Notes: generated by a model not told the origin, from the sequence alone. Shown: positions 15,001-24,432, numbered from the stretch's first letter. The stretch is 32,589 nucleotides of DNA from Bacteroidota bacterium (GCA_023388315.1 JAEWGM010000032.1:1-32589), one strand, 5' to 3'. Made by a program: numbers and translations.

Positions 15001-17445
15001 ATGAAAGTTATGAAATTTGGCGGGACTTCCGTAGGAACTCCCGAAAGTTTACGATTGGTTAAAAACATTGTTGAGTCTGAAAAAGAACCCGTTATCTTGG
15101 TGGTATCGGCATTTGGAAAAGTAACCGACCGTTTGCTGCTGGCAGCCGATTTTGCCGTAAACGGAAACGCGAGTTATAAATCATTACTGCAGGAAATCAT
15201 TTTTCAACACGAAGAAATGATGCAGAAAATGATCGCTTCGGAAGAAGTGAGGCTTGAATTGAAGCAAAAAATTGACCCGATGCTGGAAGACCTTCGAAAC
15301 ATTTTGCGGGGCGTTTTTCTTATTGGCGACCTTTCACAAAAAACTTCCGATAAAATCGTCAGCTACGGCGAACGACTCTCCTCCCTCATAATCAGCAAAA
15401 TAATAAATGACGCGCAACTTTACGACGCCACGCGTTTTATTAAAACCACCAAACAATTCTCTAACCACATCCCCGACATCGCTCATTCCAATGAACTGAT
15501 TAAGGAGGAGTTTTCAAAAAACTCGTTTCCTAAAGTGGCCGTTGTGCCGGGATTCATTTCTTCAGGGAAAGAAGGAGGCGACATCACCAATCTTGGCCGT
15601 GGCGGCTCGGATTACACGGCTGCCATTATCGCCGCGGCGCTAGACGCGTCGGTGCTGGAAATTTGGACCGATGTGGACGGTTTTATGACCGCCGACCCAA
15701 AAATCATCAACGCGGCGTACGTTATTGAAGAGCTGTCGTTTACCGAAGCTATTGAGCTCTCCAACTTCGGGGCGAAAGTAATTTATCCGCCAACCATCTT
15801 TCCGGTGTATCACAAAAGCATTCCCATCCGTGTAAAAAACACCTTCAAACCCGACGCGGAAGGCACCCTTATACGCAACATTGCCCCAACACCTAACGGA
15901 AAGATAATCAAAGGAATATCATCCATTAACGACACCGCGCTCATAACCATTCAAGGGCTTGGAATGGTGGGGGTTATTGGTGTGAACAAACGCATTTTTT
16001 CGGCGTTGGCAGACAATGGCATCAGCGTGTTTATCGTGTCGCAGGCATCGTCGGAAAACAGCACCTCCATTGGTGTACGCACGCAAGACGCGCCGCTTTC
16101 CCAACAAGTGCTGAGCCACGAATTTGAAAAGGAAATTAAGATGGGAAGCATCAACGAAATTATTGTTGAATATGATTTGGCCACCATTGCCGTAGTGGGA
16201 CAAAATATGAAGCACGTGCCCGGTGTTGCGGGTAAGTTTTTCGGCACACTCGGCCGAAGCGGCATCAGCATTGTATCGTTGGCGCAGGGCGCTTCGGAAA
16301 CGAATATTTCGTGCGTTATTGCCAAAAGCAACCTCAAAAAAGCGCTCAACGTGATTCACGATTCATTTTTCTTGTCGCCCTACCAAGAATTGAACCTCTT
16401 TGTGGTGGGCACCGGCACCGTGGGCAGCAAGTTGCTGGCGCAAATAAAACAACAGAAACATATCCTGGAAGAACAAAACAAGCTGAAAATAAACATCGTG
16501 GGCATTGCCAACGGACGAAAAGCGATGTTTAAACGCGACGGCATTCCGCTCGAAAATTATTTCGAGAACCTGATGGAAAACGGTGTAAAAAGTTCGCCTC
16601 AGCTTATTCGCGATGAAATTCTCAATATGAATATTTTCAACTCCGTTTTTGTGGATTGCACAGCCAGCACCCCCATTTCAGAGTTGTATGAGGACTTGAT
16701 ATCCAACAACGTTTCTGTAGTAACGGCCAATAAAATTGCCGCGTCATCGGCTTACGAAAACTATCATCACTTAAAAGAAACAGCCCGCAAAACCAGCACC
16801 AAGTTTCTTTTTGAAACCAATGTGGGAGCGGGATTGCCCATTATCAACACAATGAATTCGCTCATCAATTCGGGCGACAGAATCATGAAATTGGAAGCGG
16901 TGCTTTCAGGAACACTAAACTTCATTTTCAATACACTGAGTGAAGACATTCCGTTCAGCAAAGCCATACAAATGGCGGTAGACGCACTATTTGCCGAACC
17001 CGATCCGCGCATTGACCTAAGTGGCTTGGATGTTACCCGAAAATTGGTGATTCTTTCGCGTGAAGCAGGCGCTCGCGTGGAACAAGACAATGTGCAAAAG
17101 AACTTGTTCATTCCACAAAAATATTTCGACGGCACGTTAGACGAATTTTGGGCAACCATCCACGAAATGGACGAAACGTTTGAAAACCGTCGCAAAAAAC
17201 TGGAAGAACAAGGGAAAAAATTGCGCTTCGTAGCCACCTACGACAACGGAATTTGTGAAGTGGGCCTCCGCGAAGTGGAACGAGGTCATCCGTTTTACGA
17301 CCTCGAAGGTAGCAACAACATTATTATGCTCACCACCGAGCGTTACAACGAATATCCGATGATTATCAAGGGATACGGCGCAGGCGCGAGCGTTACCGCC
17401 GCCGGTGTGTTCTCGGATATTATTTCCATCGCGAATATACGTTAA
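15001..17445 (+). CDS. thrA: Bifunctional aspartokinase / homoserine dehydrogenase
   Basis: The enzyme phosphorylates aspartate and, at its other end, reduces aspartate semialdehyde to homoserine, in the cytoplasm. ATG 15001 gives 814 residues, close to the E. coli ThrA length; the frame is open upstream to 14896, but that region is leader and not conserved. The kinase starts with MKVMKFGGTSVG and contains SYGERLSS, GRGGSDYTAA and TDVDGFMTADPK. Two ACT-type segments (about 300-455) probably bind threonine. The dehydrogenase begins at about 465 with a GxGxxG NAD(P) loop (VVGTGTVG), followed by ANKIA, AVLSGTLNFIFNTL and FAEPDPRIDLSGLDVTRKLVIL. A Thr-rich leader peptide precedes it and the fused kinase-synthase gene follows after 69 bases. 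Confidence 0.97.
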   Translation: MKVMKFGGTSVGTPESLRLVKNIVESEKEPVILVVSAFGKVTDRLLLAADFAVNGNASYKSLLQEIIFQHEEMMQKMIASEEVRLELKQKIDPMLEDLRNILRGVFLIGDLSQKTSDKIVSYGERLSSLIISKIINDAQLYDATRFIKTTKQFSNHIPDIAHSNELIKEEFSKNSFPKVAVVPGFISSGKEGGDITNLGRGGSDYTAAIIAAALDASVLEIWTDVDGFMTADPKIINAAYVIEELSFTEAIELSNFGAKVIYPPTIFPVYHKSIPIRVKNTFKPDAEGTLIRNIAPTPNGKIIKGISSINDTALITIQGLGMVGVIGVNKRIFSALADNGISVFIVSQASSENSTSIGVRTQDAPLSQQVLSHEFEKEIKMGSINEIIVEYDLATIAVVGQNMKHVPGVAGKFFGTLGRSGISIVSLAQGASETNISCVIAKSNLKKALNVIHDSFFLSPYQELNLFVVGTGTVGSKLLAQIKQQKHILEEQNKLKINIVGIANGRKAMFKRDGIPLENYFENLMENGVKSSPQLIRDEILNMNIFNSVFVDCTASTPISELYEDLISNNVSVVTANKIAASSAYENYHHLKETARKTSTKFLFETNVGAGLPIINTMNSLINSGDRIMKLEAVLSGTLNFIFNTLSEDIPFSKAIQMAVDALFAEPDPRIDLSGLDVTRKLVILSREAGARVEQDNVQKNLFIPQKYFDGTLDEFWATIHEMDETFENRRKKLEEQGKKLRFVATYDNGICEVGLREVERGHPFYDLEGSNNIIMLTTERYNEYPMIIKGYGAGASVTAAGVFSDIISIANIR

Positions 17446-17454
17446 ATGGGGAGT

Positions 17455-17512
17455 GCGGGGCGATGAAAATGCCCCGCCCGAAACAACAACTCGTAACCCG
17501 AAACTCGAACAA
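17455..17512. repeat. GC hairpin and heptamer repeat between thrA and the fusion gene
   Basis: GCGGGGC (17455-17461) and GCCCCGC (17471-17477) form a perfect 7-bp stem with a 9-base loop and no T-run. Period-7 units of the form CGnAACn follow at 17492, 17499 and 17506, up to the ATG at 17515. The stem may affect mRNA processing inside the operon. Confidence 0.55.
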
Positions 17513-17514
17513 AA

Positions 17515-20112
17515 ATGAAATATATAATCATCCTCGGCGATGGCATGGCAGACGAGCCCATTGCCCGCCTCGGCAACAAAACACCGTTGCAAGCCGCCAA
17601 AACTCCGTATATGGATTTGCTCGTGCAAAAAGGACGAAGCGGCCTGCTCGACACCATTCCCGAAGGAATGCATCCCGGAAGTGAGATAGCCAACCTATCG
17701 GTGTTGGGGTACGATGTGCCGCGAGTTTACGAAGGACGCGGTGTGCTGGAAGCGGCAAGCATGGGCGTGGATATTTTGCCCGATGAAATGGCGATGCGTT
17801 TAAACTTGGTTTGCATCGACGGCGATTTGCTCAAAAATCATTCCGCCGGTCACATCTCTACCGAAGAAGCGGCGGAACTTATCCGTTTCTTGAACGAAAA
17901 ATTGGGAAACGACATTTTCAGTTTTTACCCCGGTGTTTCGTATCGCAACTTACTGAAAATGAAAGGTGGGAACAAAAACATCCACTGTACGCCGCCGCAC
18001 GATGTTCCCGAAAAGCCATTTATGCCCTTGCTCATAAAACCCGCCGACGAGGCCGCGCGCCACACCGCCAACGAGCTAAACAAACTCACACTTGCTTCGC
18101 AAAAAATACTGGCTGATCATCCCATCAACAAAAAGCGGATTGCCGAAGGCAAAGACCCTGCCAACAGCATTTGGATGTGGTCGCCGGGATATCGCCCCGC
18201 GATGCAGACGCTCAAAGAGTTGTACCCGATAAAAAGCGGTTCGGTAATCTCCGCCGTGGATTTAATCAAGGGAATTGGCGTGTATGCCGGGCTGGATGTT
18301 ATTAACGTGGAAGGTGCCACCGGATTATACGACACCAATTATGAAGGCAAAGCACAAGCGGCACTTGCCGCGCTTCGGGAACAGGACTTCGTGTACCTTC
18401 ACATCGAAGCCAGCGACGAAGCCGGACACGAAGGCGACGTGGATTTGAAAATCAAAACCATTGAAAACCTGGACGCGCGTGTCGTAAAAACCATTTTCGA
18501 GGAAATCGAGAAATGGGACGAACCCGTTACCATTGCCGTTCTTCCCGATCACCCCACGCCTTGCGCCATCCGCACCCACACACGCGACCCGATACCTTTC
18601 GTGATTTATCACAAGCACATTTCACTTGACGACGTAAAAACGTACGATGAAATGGCGGCAAAAGACGGCAGTTTCGGCTTGTTGAGAGGAGATGAATTTA
18701 TGAAAGTACTGTTTGAGAAGTCAGAAGTCGGAAGTCGAAAGCCGGAAGAAAAAAACAGCAAAAACCTTCCGCCCGCATCCCTCTCTCTCGTGGAGAGGGG
18801 CAAGGGAAGAGGTTACTACAGCACCAACAAAACCGCCCCAATCGCCTCTTTTCAAGAAGCGGTTGTAAAAGGGTTGGCACCCGATAAAGGGTTGTATATG
18901 CCTGAGAAAATTGGCAGATTGCCCGAAAGTTTTTTTGCTGAAATCGAGAAGTCAAGTTTAGCGGAAATAGCGCAACAAGTTGCCGCTGATTTTTTTGGCG
19001 ATGACATTCCCAAACCCGAACTCAACGCCATTGTTGCCGATACGCTCAATTTTGATATTCCGCTCGTGAAAGTGGAAGACGATATGTATGTTCTCGAACT
19101 TTTTCACGGGCCCACGTTCGCGTTCAAAGATGTTGGCGCGCGATTTATGGCGCGCATTTTGTCTTATTTCGTACGAAAACAACATCAAGAAAACGTAAAT
19201 GTATTGGTTGCCACATCGGGTGACACGGGAAGCGCCGTCGCCAACGGATTTTTGGGCGTGAAAGGCATTCGGGTTTTCGTGCTTTATCCCTCGGGAAAGG
19301 TGAGCGATATTCAGGAAGCACAATTCACCACGCTTGTGCAAAACATTACCGCCCTCGAAATAGACGGCACGTTCGACGATTGTCAGGCATTGGTAAAATC
19401 GGCTTTTATGGACGAAGAGTTGAACCTGCAGATGAACCTCACGTCGGCAAATTCCATCAATGTGGCGCGGTTTCTGCCGCAGTCGTTTTACTATTTCCAC
19501 GCCTACGCGCAATTGGCGAAGCAAGGAATTTCTGAAAACGTGGTGGTGTCGGTTCCGAGCGGAAATTTGGGAAACCTCACCGCCGGGCTTTTCGCCAAGC
19601 GAATGGGATTGCCCATTAACCGATTTATTGCTGCCAATAACCGAAACGATGTTTTTTACGAATACTTGCAATCGGGCAATTACAATCCTCGCCCGTCGAT
19701 TCAAACCGTTGCCAACGCCATGGACGTGGGCGCGCCGAGCAATTTCGACCGCATTCTCGAACTCTACAATCATTCGCACGATGCCATTCGGCAAGATATC
19801 TTGGGTTATCGCTATTCCGACCAAGAGATAACATCGGCAATCAAACGCGTTTACGAACAATCCGCCTATCTTCTCGATCCGCACGGCGCTTGCGCCTATT
19901 TGGCGCTGAAAGAAGGAAAACAAAACGGCGAAACGGGTATCTTTCTCGCCACCGCGCATCCCGCCAAATTTAAAGAAACGGTGGAAAATTGCATCGGAAA
20001 AGAGATGGAAATTCCACAAAAACTCGCCCAATTTATGAAGCGAAAAAAACAATCGCTCCCTCTTTCAAACGACTTCCAAACGTTTAAAAAAGCGTTAATA
20101 AACTTGTCTTAA
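17515..20112 (+). CDS. Fused ApgM-like proposed homoserine kinase / threonine synthase
   Basis: One 865-residue frame covers two enzymes usually encoded by adjacent genes. Residues 1 to about 401 match the cofactor-independent phosphoglycerate mutase-like family found in thr operons (TIGR02535, proposed homoserine kinase): metal-binding Asp9 in LGDGMADEP, the Ser in GSEIANLSVLGYD (Ser56), SDEAGHEGD (about 300) and LPDHPTPCAIRTHTRDPIP (about 342). Residues 434-865 match PLP-dependent threonine synthase: YYSTNKTAP at the start, the PLP lysine at Lys538 in GPTFAFKDVG, ATSGDTGSAVANGFLG, and SANSINVARFLPQ. A linker of about 32 residues is encoded by repeat DNA. The synthase half lacks its usual Met; an in-frame GTG at 18790 is a possible internal start. 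The fusion would carry homoserine through phosphohomoserine to threonine. Confidence 0.9.
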   Translation: MKYIIILGDGMADEPIARLGNKTPLQAAKTPYMDLLVQKGRSGLLDTIPEGMHPGSEIANLSVLGYDVPRVYEGRGVLEAASMGVDILPDEMAMRLNLVCIDGDLLKNHSAGHISTEEAAELIRFLNEKLGNDIFSFYPGVSYRNLLKMKGGNKNIHCTPPHDVPEKPFMPLLIKPADEAARHTANELNKLTLASQKILADHPINKKRIAEGKDPANSIWMWSPGYRPAMQTLKELYPIKSGSVISAVDLIKGIGVYAGLDVINVEGATGLYDTNYEGKAQAALAALREQDFVYLHIEASDEAGHEGDVDLKIKTIENLDARVVKTIFEEIEKWDEPVTIAVLPDHPTPCAIRTHTRDPIPFVIYHKHISLDDVKTYDEMAAKDGSFGLLRGDEFMKVLFEKSEVGSRKPEEKNSKNLPPASLSLVERGKGRGYYSTNKTAPIASFQEAVVKGLAPDKGLYMPEKIGRLPESFFAEIEKSSLAEIAQQVAADFFGDDIPKPELNAIVADTLNFDIPLVKVEDDMYVLELFHGPTFAFKDVGARFMARILSYFVRKQHQENVNVLVATSGDTGSAVANGFLGVKGIRVFVLYPSGKVSDIQEAQFTTLVQNITALEIDGTFDDCQALVKSAFMDEELNLQMNLTSANSINVARFLPQSFYYFHAYAQLAKQGISENVVVSVPSGNLGNLTAGLFAKRMGLPINRFIAANNRNDVFYEYLQSGNYNPRPSIQTVANAMDVGAPSNFDRILELYNHSHDAIRQDILGYRYSDQEITSAIKRVYEQSAYLLDPHGACAYLALKEGKQNGETGIFLATAHPAKFKETVENCIGKEMEIPQKLAQFMKRKKQSLPLSNDFQTFKKALINLS
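18717..18799. repeat. Repeat DNA forming the kinase-synthase linker
   Basis: Four 7-base units of gaagtcn type run from 18717 to 18744. Then CCCTCTC (18779-18785) and GAGAGGG (18793-18799) form a perfect 7-bp inverted repeat resembling widespread REP-like elements. Both lie in frame between the two catalytic domains of the fusion gene. Matching repeat types elsewhere in the window lie between genes. Confidence 0.75.
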
Positions 20113-20156
20113 GGTTTATTTTTATAATTTTGACCTGTTATTAATGCATATTTGAT

Positions 20157-20164
20157 TAGTTTTG
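20157..20164 (+). promoter_or_regulatory. -7 box upstream of lptD
   Basis: TAGTTTTG fits TAnnTTTG, 34 bases before the lptD ATG. A second match, TAATTTTG, lies at 20125-20132. Either could serve. Confidence 0.45.
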
Positions 20165-20198
20165 TGCTCGAAAACCATTAGGTGAGCCGTTTTACTCA

Positions 20199-22940
20199 AT
20201 GAAGCAACTGGTAGCAGCCATATCTTTTATTATCGCCCTCTCGTTTCTTCCTCAACTTTCTGTTGCTCAAACCAGAACGCTGAGCAACGACTCGTTGCGC
20301 CTTGCCCAAGACACCATCCCCACCCAACCTGCCGATTCCTTAGCCACGGATAGCGTGGATATGAGCCAAGAAACGCTGGAAGCACCCGTTTTTTACACGG
20401 CACAAGACTCCATGGTTTTCACCGCCGGCAATATGGGATATCTCTACGGAAACGCCGATGTGAAATATGGCAACCTAAGCATAAAAGGCGAGTACATCAC
20501 CATGGATATGGACAGCAGCCTCATCTCTTCAACCTTTGGACTGGATTCCGCCGGGAAAGAATTTGGGCACCCTGTGTTTACGGAAGGCGGCACCGAATAC
20601 GAAATGAAAAAGGTGCGCTATAACTTCAAAACGCGCAAAGCTTTCATCAACAATGTGATTACACAACAGGGCGAAGGCTATATTGTGGCGCAAGATGCCA
20701 AAAAGAACGCCGACAACTCGTTCTACATGCGAAACGCCAAATACACCACGTGCGATTTGCACGACCACCCGCACTTTTATCTCAATTTATCGCGCGCCAA
20801 AGTGCGCCCCGAAAAAGATGTGGTTACCGGGCCGGCATGGCTGGTGGTGGCCGATGTTCCGCTGTTTCCCATTGTGCTTCCTTTCGCTTTTTTCCCTTTC
20901 ACAAAAACCTATTCTTCGGGAATTATCATGCCGGGCTACGGCGATGAAATGGAGCGCGGTTTTTACTTGCAAAACGGCGGATATTACTTTGCCATAAACG
21001 ATTACGTGGACCTTGCCGTTACCGGCGAAATATACACCAGAGGAACGTGGGGCGTGGGCGCGCGGTCTAACTACAGAAAAAGATATAAATACTCGGGAAA
21101 CGTCAATTTTTACTACTTAAACACGGCTATTGGCGAAAAAGAATTAAAAGACATTGTACCGGGCGCCTACTCGGTTTCAAAAGATTTCAGGGTAAACTGG
21201 ACACACTCGCAAGACCCTAAATCGAATATGTACCGCACCATTTCGGCAAGCGTGAACTTCTCCACCAGCAAATACAACCACCGCGATATTTCGCGTCTCT
21301 ATTCACGCGAAGCGGCCAACAACACCAAAAGCTCCAGCGTGAACATTACGCAACGCTTTCCCGACTCTCCTTGGAGCCTTTCGGCAACGATGAACATCAA
21401 CCAAGTATCGCGCGACTCCACCATTTCCGCCACGCTGCCCAACGTGTCCCTCACCATGAACCGCATTTATCCGTTTAAAAGAAAAGTAATGGTGGGCGCC
21501 GAGCGGTGGTACGAAAAAATATCGATGAGCTATTCCGGGGAGTTTCGTAACTCCATTACTACCAAAGAGGATCAATTTTTCGGATCGAACCTCATCAGAG
21601 ACTGGACAAACGGCATGCGCCACAACATCCCTGTTAGCGCCACCTTCTCGCTGTTCGATTATATTCAGATTTCGCCATCGTTTAACTATTCCGAGCGATG
21701 GTACACGGGAGGCGAACGCTACGCGTGGGACCCGGTGAAAAAACAAAACGTGCCGGTGGATACCGTTCATGGATTCAAGCGAGTATATGACTACAGCGCA
21801 TCTATAAGCGCCAACACAAAACTGTATGGGATGTACATCCCGTGGAAAATGTTTGGCGATAAAGTTCAAGCCATCCGCCACGTGTTCTCACCGAGTATCA
21901 GCTTAAGTTATCGTCCCGATTTCAGTGACCCGCGCTACAATTTCTATCAACGATACACTTACCGAAACGAGTATGGCGAAGATATGGAGTATTTATATTC
22001 GCCTTATGCGCGCATGATGTTTGGGTCGGCACCATCGGGCCAAAGCGGAAGCATTGGGTTCGACTTCAAGAACAACTTGGAGATGAAAGTGAAAAACAGG
22101 GATGACTCGCTCGTGGTGAGAAGTTTAATTGACGACTTGGGCATCAATTTCAACTACAACATGATGGCCGACTCCATGAAATGGAGTATGATCAACAGCA
22201 ACATTCGGTTGAAATTTTCCAAGTCGTACACGCTAAGCCTCAACGCCACGTGGGATCCGTATTTGTATGAACTGGACCAAAACGGCAATCCGCGTGCGGT
22301 GGATAAGTTGCGCATTCTCAACGGAAAAGGATTTGGCAAGCTGATGAATACCGGCACCTCATTTTCCTATTCGCTCAACCAAGATACGTTTAAAAAGTGG
22401 TTTGGCGGAGGAGACGATGGAAAAGACGAAGAGCAGCGAAAAGGTGAAATAGAAAGCCAGCTCCCCGATGACGGTACCATAGGCGCCAACCCATATGAAA
22501 CACCCGAAAAGCGAAGCGTGTTCGACAACGAAGAAAATAGCATGGGGGAGTTCGATGAGAACGGTTACCTAAAAAACGGCGTCAACTGGAACCTATCGTT
22601 CAACTATTCATTGCGTTACGGCTACGGCGAGTTCGATCGCGAACGAATGGAGTACAAGGGCCGTCTCACCCACAACTTCGGTTTAAGTGGCTCCATTCAA
22701 CCCACCAAAAACTGGAATTTCACGTTCAACACCGATTATAATTTCGATTTGAAAAAATTCACCAGCATCAATTGTACGCTCACGCGCAATTTGCACTGCT
22801 GGAGCATGTCGGCCAGCTTTATCCCGGTTGGGCCGTATAAATCGTACAATTTTGTAATTCGCGCCAACGCGTCCATTCTGCAAGACCTTAAGTATGAACA
22901 ACGTAACTCGCCTTACGACCGTGGAATGGATTGGTATTGA
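20199..22940 (+). CDS. lptD: LPS-assembly outer-membrane protein LptD (Bacteroidetes type)
   Basis: The protein inserts lipopolysaccharide into the outer leaflet of the outer membrane, as the end point of the Lpt bridge. It is 913 residues. A signal peptide ends at about residue 24 (SVAQ). The N-terminal part (about 60-200) is an OstA/LptA-like beta-jellyroll with repeated GNADVKYGNLSIKGEYITMD-type strands, ending with ARNAKYTTCDLHDHPHFYL-like sequence. LPFAFFPFTKTYSSGIIMPGYGDEMERGFYLQNGGYYFAINDYVDL is characteristic of the Bacteroidetes LptD family, and the remainder is a beta-barrel. It is long for LptD because of acidic, G/D/E-rich insertions at about 735-790. It stands alone downstream of the threonine operon, with its own promoter. 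Confidence 0.9.
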   Translation: MKQLVAAISFIIALSFLPQLSVAQTRTLSNDSLRLAQDTIPTQPADSLATDSVDMSQETLEAPVFYTAQDSMVFTAGNMGYLYGNADVKYGNLSIKGEYITMDMDSSLISSTFGLDSAGKEFGHPVFTEGGTEYEMKKVRYNFKTRKAFINNVITQQGEGYIVAQDAKKNADNSFYMRNAKYTTCDLHDHPHFYLNLSRAKVRPEKDVVTGPAWLVVADVPLFPIVLPFAFFPFTKTYSSGIIMPGYGDEMERGFYLQNGGYYFAINDYVDLAVTGEIYTRGTWGVGARSNYRKRYKYSGNVNFYYLNTAIGEKELKDIVPGAYSVSKDFRVNWTHSQDPKSNMYRTISASVNFSTSKYNHRDISRLYSREAANNTKSSSVNITQRFPDSPWSLSATMNINQVSRDSTISATLPNVSLTMNRIYPFKRKVMVGAERWYEKISMSYSGEFRNSITTKEDQFFGSNLIRDWTNGMRHNIPVSATFSLFDYIQISPSFNYSERWYTGGERYAWDPVKKQNVPVDTVHGFKRVYDYSASISANTKLYGMYIPWKMFGDKVQAIRHVFSPSISLSYRPDFSDPRYNFYQRYTYRNEYGEDMEYLYSPYARMMFGSAPSGQSGSIGFDFKNNLEMKVKNRDDSLVVRSLIDDLGINFNYNMMADSMKWSMINSNIRLKFSKSYTLSLNATWDPYLYELDQNGNPRAVDKLRILNGKGFGKLMNTGTSFSYSLNQDTFKKWFGGGDDGKDEEQRKGEIESQLPDDGTIGANPYETPEKRSVFDNEENSMGEFDENGYLKNGVNWNLSFNYSLRYGYGEFDRERMEYKGRLTHNFGLSGSIQPTKNWNFTFNTDYNFDLKKFTSINCTLTRNLHCWSMSASFIPVGPYKSYNFVIRANASILQDLKYEQRNSPYDRGMDWY

Positions 22941-22951
22941 TAATGCGGGGT

Positions 22952-23024
22952 GATGGGTGTTGGATGCGGGAAGTCGGAAGCTGCTGCTGGGCTACAAACT
23001 CTGAACTCTGAACTCAAAACTCTA
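22952..23024. repeat. Heptanucleotide repeats between lptD and rarA
   Basis: Period-7 units run from 22952 (gatgggt, gttggat, then gcgggaa-type). A second block of four aactcnn units covers 22997-23024, the first two identical (aactctg). They fill almost the whole space between two converging genes. No terminator hairpin is seen here. Confidence 0.75.
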
Positions 23025-23026
23025 CC

Positions 23027-24295
23027 TTAAGAACCGCCCCACAACTTCTTCATTAACTCCCTCATTTTTATTTCCGAAGGATTATCTTGCGCTTCCCAAA
23101 AACAGTTATTTTTCAACTCTTTGGGCAAGTAGTCCTGTTTCACAAAGTTGTTCTCAAAATCGTGCGCGTATTTGTATTCCTTGCCGTAATCCAACTCTTT
23201 CATCAACGAAGTGGGCGCGTTCCGCAAATGGAGCGGAACGGGCAAGTTTCCGCTTTTTCCCACTTCTGCCATCGCTTTATTTATCGCCATATACGCGGAG
23301 TTGCTTTTGGGCGAAGTGGCCAGATAAACAGTGGTTTGCGCCAACACGATACGCCCTTCGGGCCATCCGATTTTCTGTAGTGCATCGAAGCAAGCGTTGG
23401 CAAGCAACAGCGCGTTGGGGTTTGCCAAGCCGATGTCTTCCGCCGCCGAAATAACCAATCGCCGGGCGATAAACTTGGGGTCTTCGCCGCCCGCTACCAT
23501 GCGCGCCAGCCAATAAATGGCCGCGTCGGGGTCGCTTCCGCGAATGGATTTGATGAAAGCCGAGATGATATCGTAATGCATTTCACCGCCTTTGTCGTAC
23601 GCGGCAGGGTTTTCTTGCAACCGGTCGGTCACTTCTTTGTCCGTAATTACCACCTTTTTATCTTCGTTTTCGGCACTTACCACCAAATCCAAAATATTCA
23701 GTAATTTGCGGGCGTCGCCACCGGAAAAACGAAACAACGCGTCGTTTTCTTTTACATCAATCTCTCTCTCTTTCAAGATGATGTCTTCCGTCAGTGCGCG
23801 TTGCAGCAAAGTTTCTAAATCGCTCTTGTTCATTTCTTTGAGCACATACACTTGGCAACGCGACAGCAGCGGACGAATGACTTCAAACGAAGGATTTTCG
23901 GTGGTAGCGCCAATAAGCGTAACGGTTCCCGTTTCCACCGCGTTCAACAACGAATCTTGTTGCGATTTGCTGAACCGATGGATTTCATCGATAAACAAAA
24001 TGGGCGCGGCGGCTTCAAAAAATCGATTATTTTTGGCTTTTTCAATTACATCGCGCACATCTTTTACTCCCGAATTGATGGCGCTCAGTTTGTAAAACGG
24101 CGCGTTGAGCGTGTTGGCAATGATGTTTGCCAGTGTGGTTTTCCCCACGCCCGGAGGACCCCAAAAAATGATGGAAGGAATGCGCCCCGAGTCAATCATC
24201 CGGCGCAAAACCGCCCCTTTGCCAACCAAATGTTTTTGGCCGATATATTCATCGAGATTTTGTGGACGAAGCCGTTCTGCAAGGGGTGTGCTCAT
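23027..24295 (-). CDS. rarA: Replication-associated recombination ATPase RarA (MgsA)
   Basis: RarA is a clamp-loader-like AAA+ ATPase that acts at stalled replication forks in the cytoplasm. Start at 24295 (MSTPLAERLRP) gives 422 residues; the frame is open upstream to 24400 but that part overlaps the promoter and is not conserved. Walker A is GPPGVGKT (46-53), Walker B ILFIDEIHRF (99-108), sensor 1 LIGATTENPSF (127-137) and the arginine finger region LLSRC (143-147). The C-terminal half has the MgsA-type signatures GSDPDAAIYWLARMVAGGEDPKFIARRL and SAAEDIGLANPNAL, ending with LRNAPTSLMKELDYGKEYKYAHD. It diverges from the symporter gene and converges with lptD. Confidence 0.97.
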   Translation of the reverse strand: MSTPLAERLRPQNLDEYIGQKHLVGKGAVLRRMIDSGRIPSIIFWGPPGVGKTTLANIIANTLNAPFYKLSAINSGVKDVRDVIEKAKNNRFFEAAAPILFIDEIHRFSKSQQDSLLNAVETGTVTLIGATTENPSFEVIRPLLSRCQVYVLKEMNKSDLETLLQRALTEDIILKEREIDVKENDALFRFSGGDARKLLNILDLVVSAENEDKKVVITDKEVTDRLQENPAAYDKGGEMHYDIISAFIKSIRGSDPDAAIYWLARMVAGGEDPKFIARRLVISAAEDIGLANPNALLLANACFDALQKIGWPEGRIVLAQTTVYLATSPKSNSAYMAINKAMAEVGKSGNLPVPLHLRNAPTSLMKELDYGKEYKYAHDFENNFVKQDYLPKELKNNCFWEAQDNPSEIKMRELMKKLWGGS

Positions 24296-24318
24296 TTTTT
24301 GAAAAGTTTTTGTGGATA

Positions 24319-24326
24319 CAAAGATA
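24319..24326 (-). promoter_or_regulatory. -7 box of rarA
   Basis: CAAAGATA on the forward strand reads TATCTTTG on the reverse strand, matching TAnnTTTG, 24 bases before the ATG. The short distance also supports the MSTPL start. Confidence 0.6.
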
Positions 24327-24401
24327 CGATTTTTTGAATAGATAAGGTTCTTGGTTTTTGAGGAACAGAAACCATAAAGTTTATGAAGCCAAAAAACCAA
24401 C

Positions 24402-24432
24402 TTGTGAAAAATGAGTGATTTTAGTACCTTTG
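24402..24432 (+). promoter_or_regulatory. Promoter of the symporter-acyltransferase pair
   Basis: TTG at 24402-24404 and TACCTTTG at 24425-24432 are 20 bases apart, the best -33/-7 pair in the window. Transcription would start at about 24439, which rules out the upstream in-frame GTG at 24415 and supports ATG 24460. Confidence 0.7.

Noticed and set aside
18958..20052. 364-residue reverse-strand ORF over threonine synthase
   Set aside because: It is a shadow of the GC-biased coding frame opposite; the forward frame has all threonine synthase motifs.
23592..24095. 167-residue forward ORF over rarA
   Set aside because: Ser-rich shadow frame opposite a well-conserved gene.
24296..24400. Upstream start for RarA adding 35 residues
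   Set aside because: It would begin upstream of the TATCTTTG promoter box and lacks family similarity.
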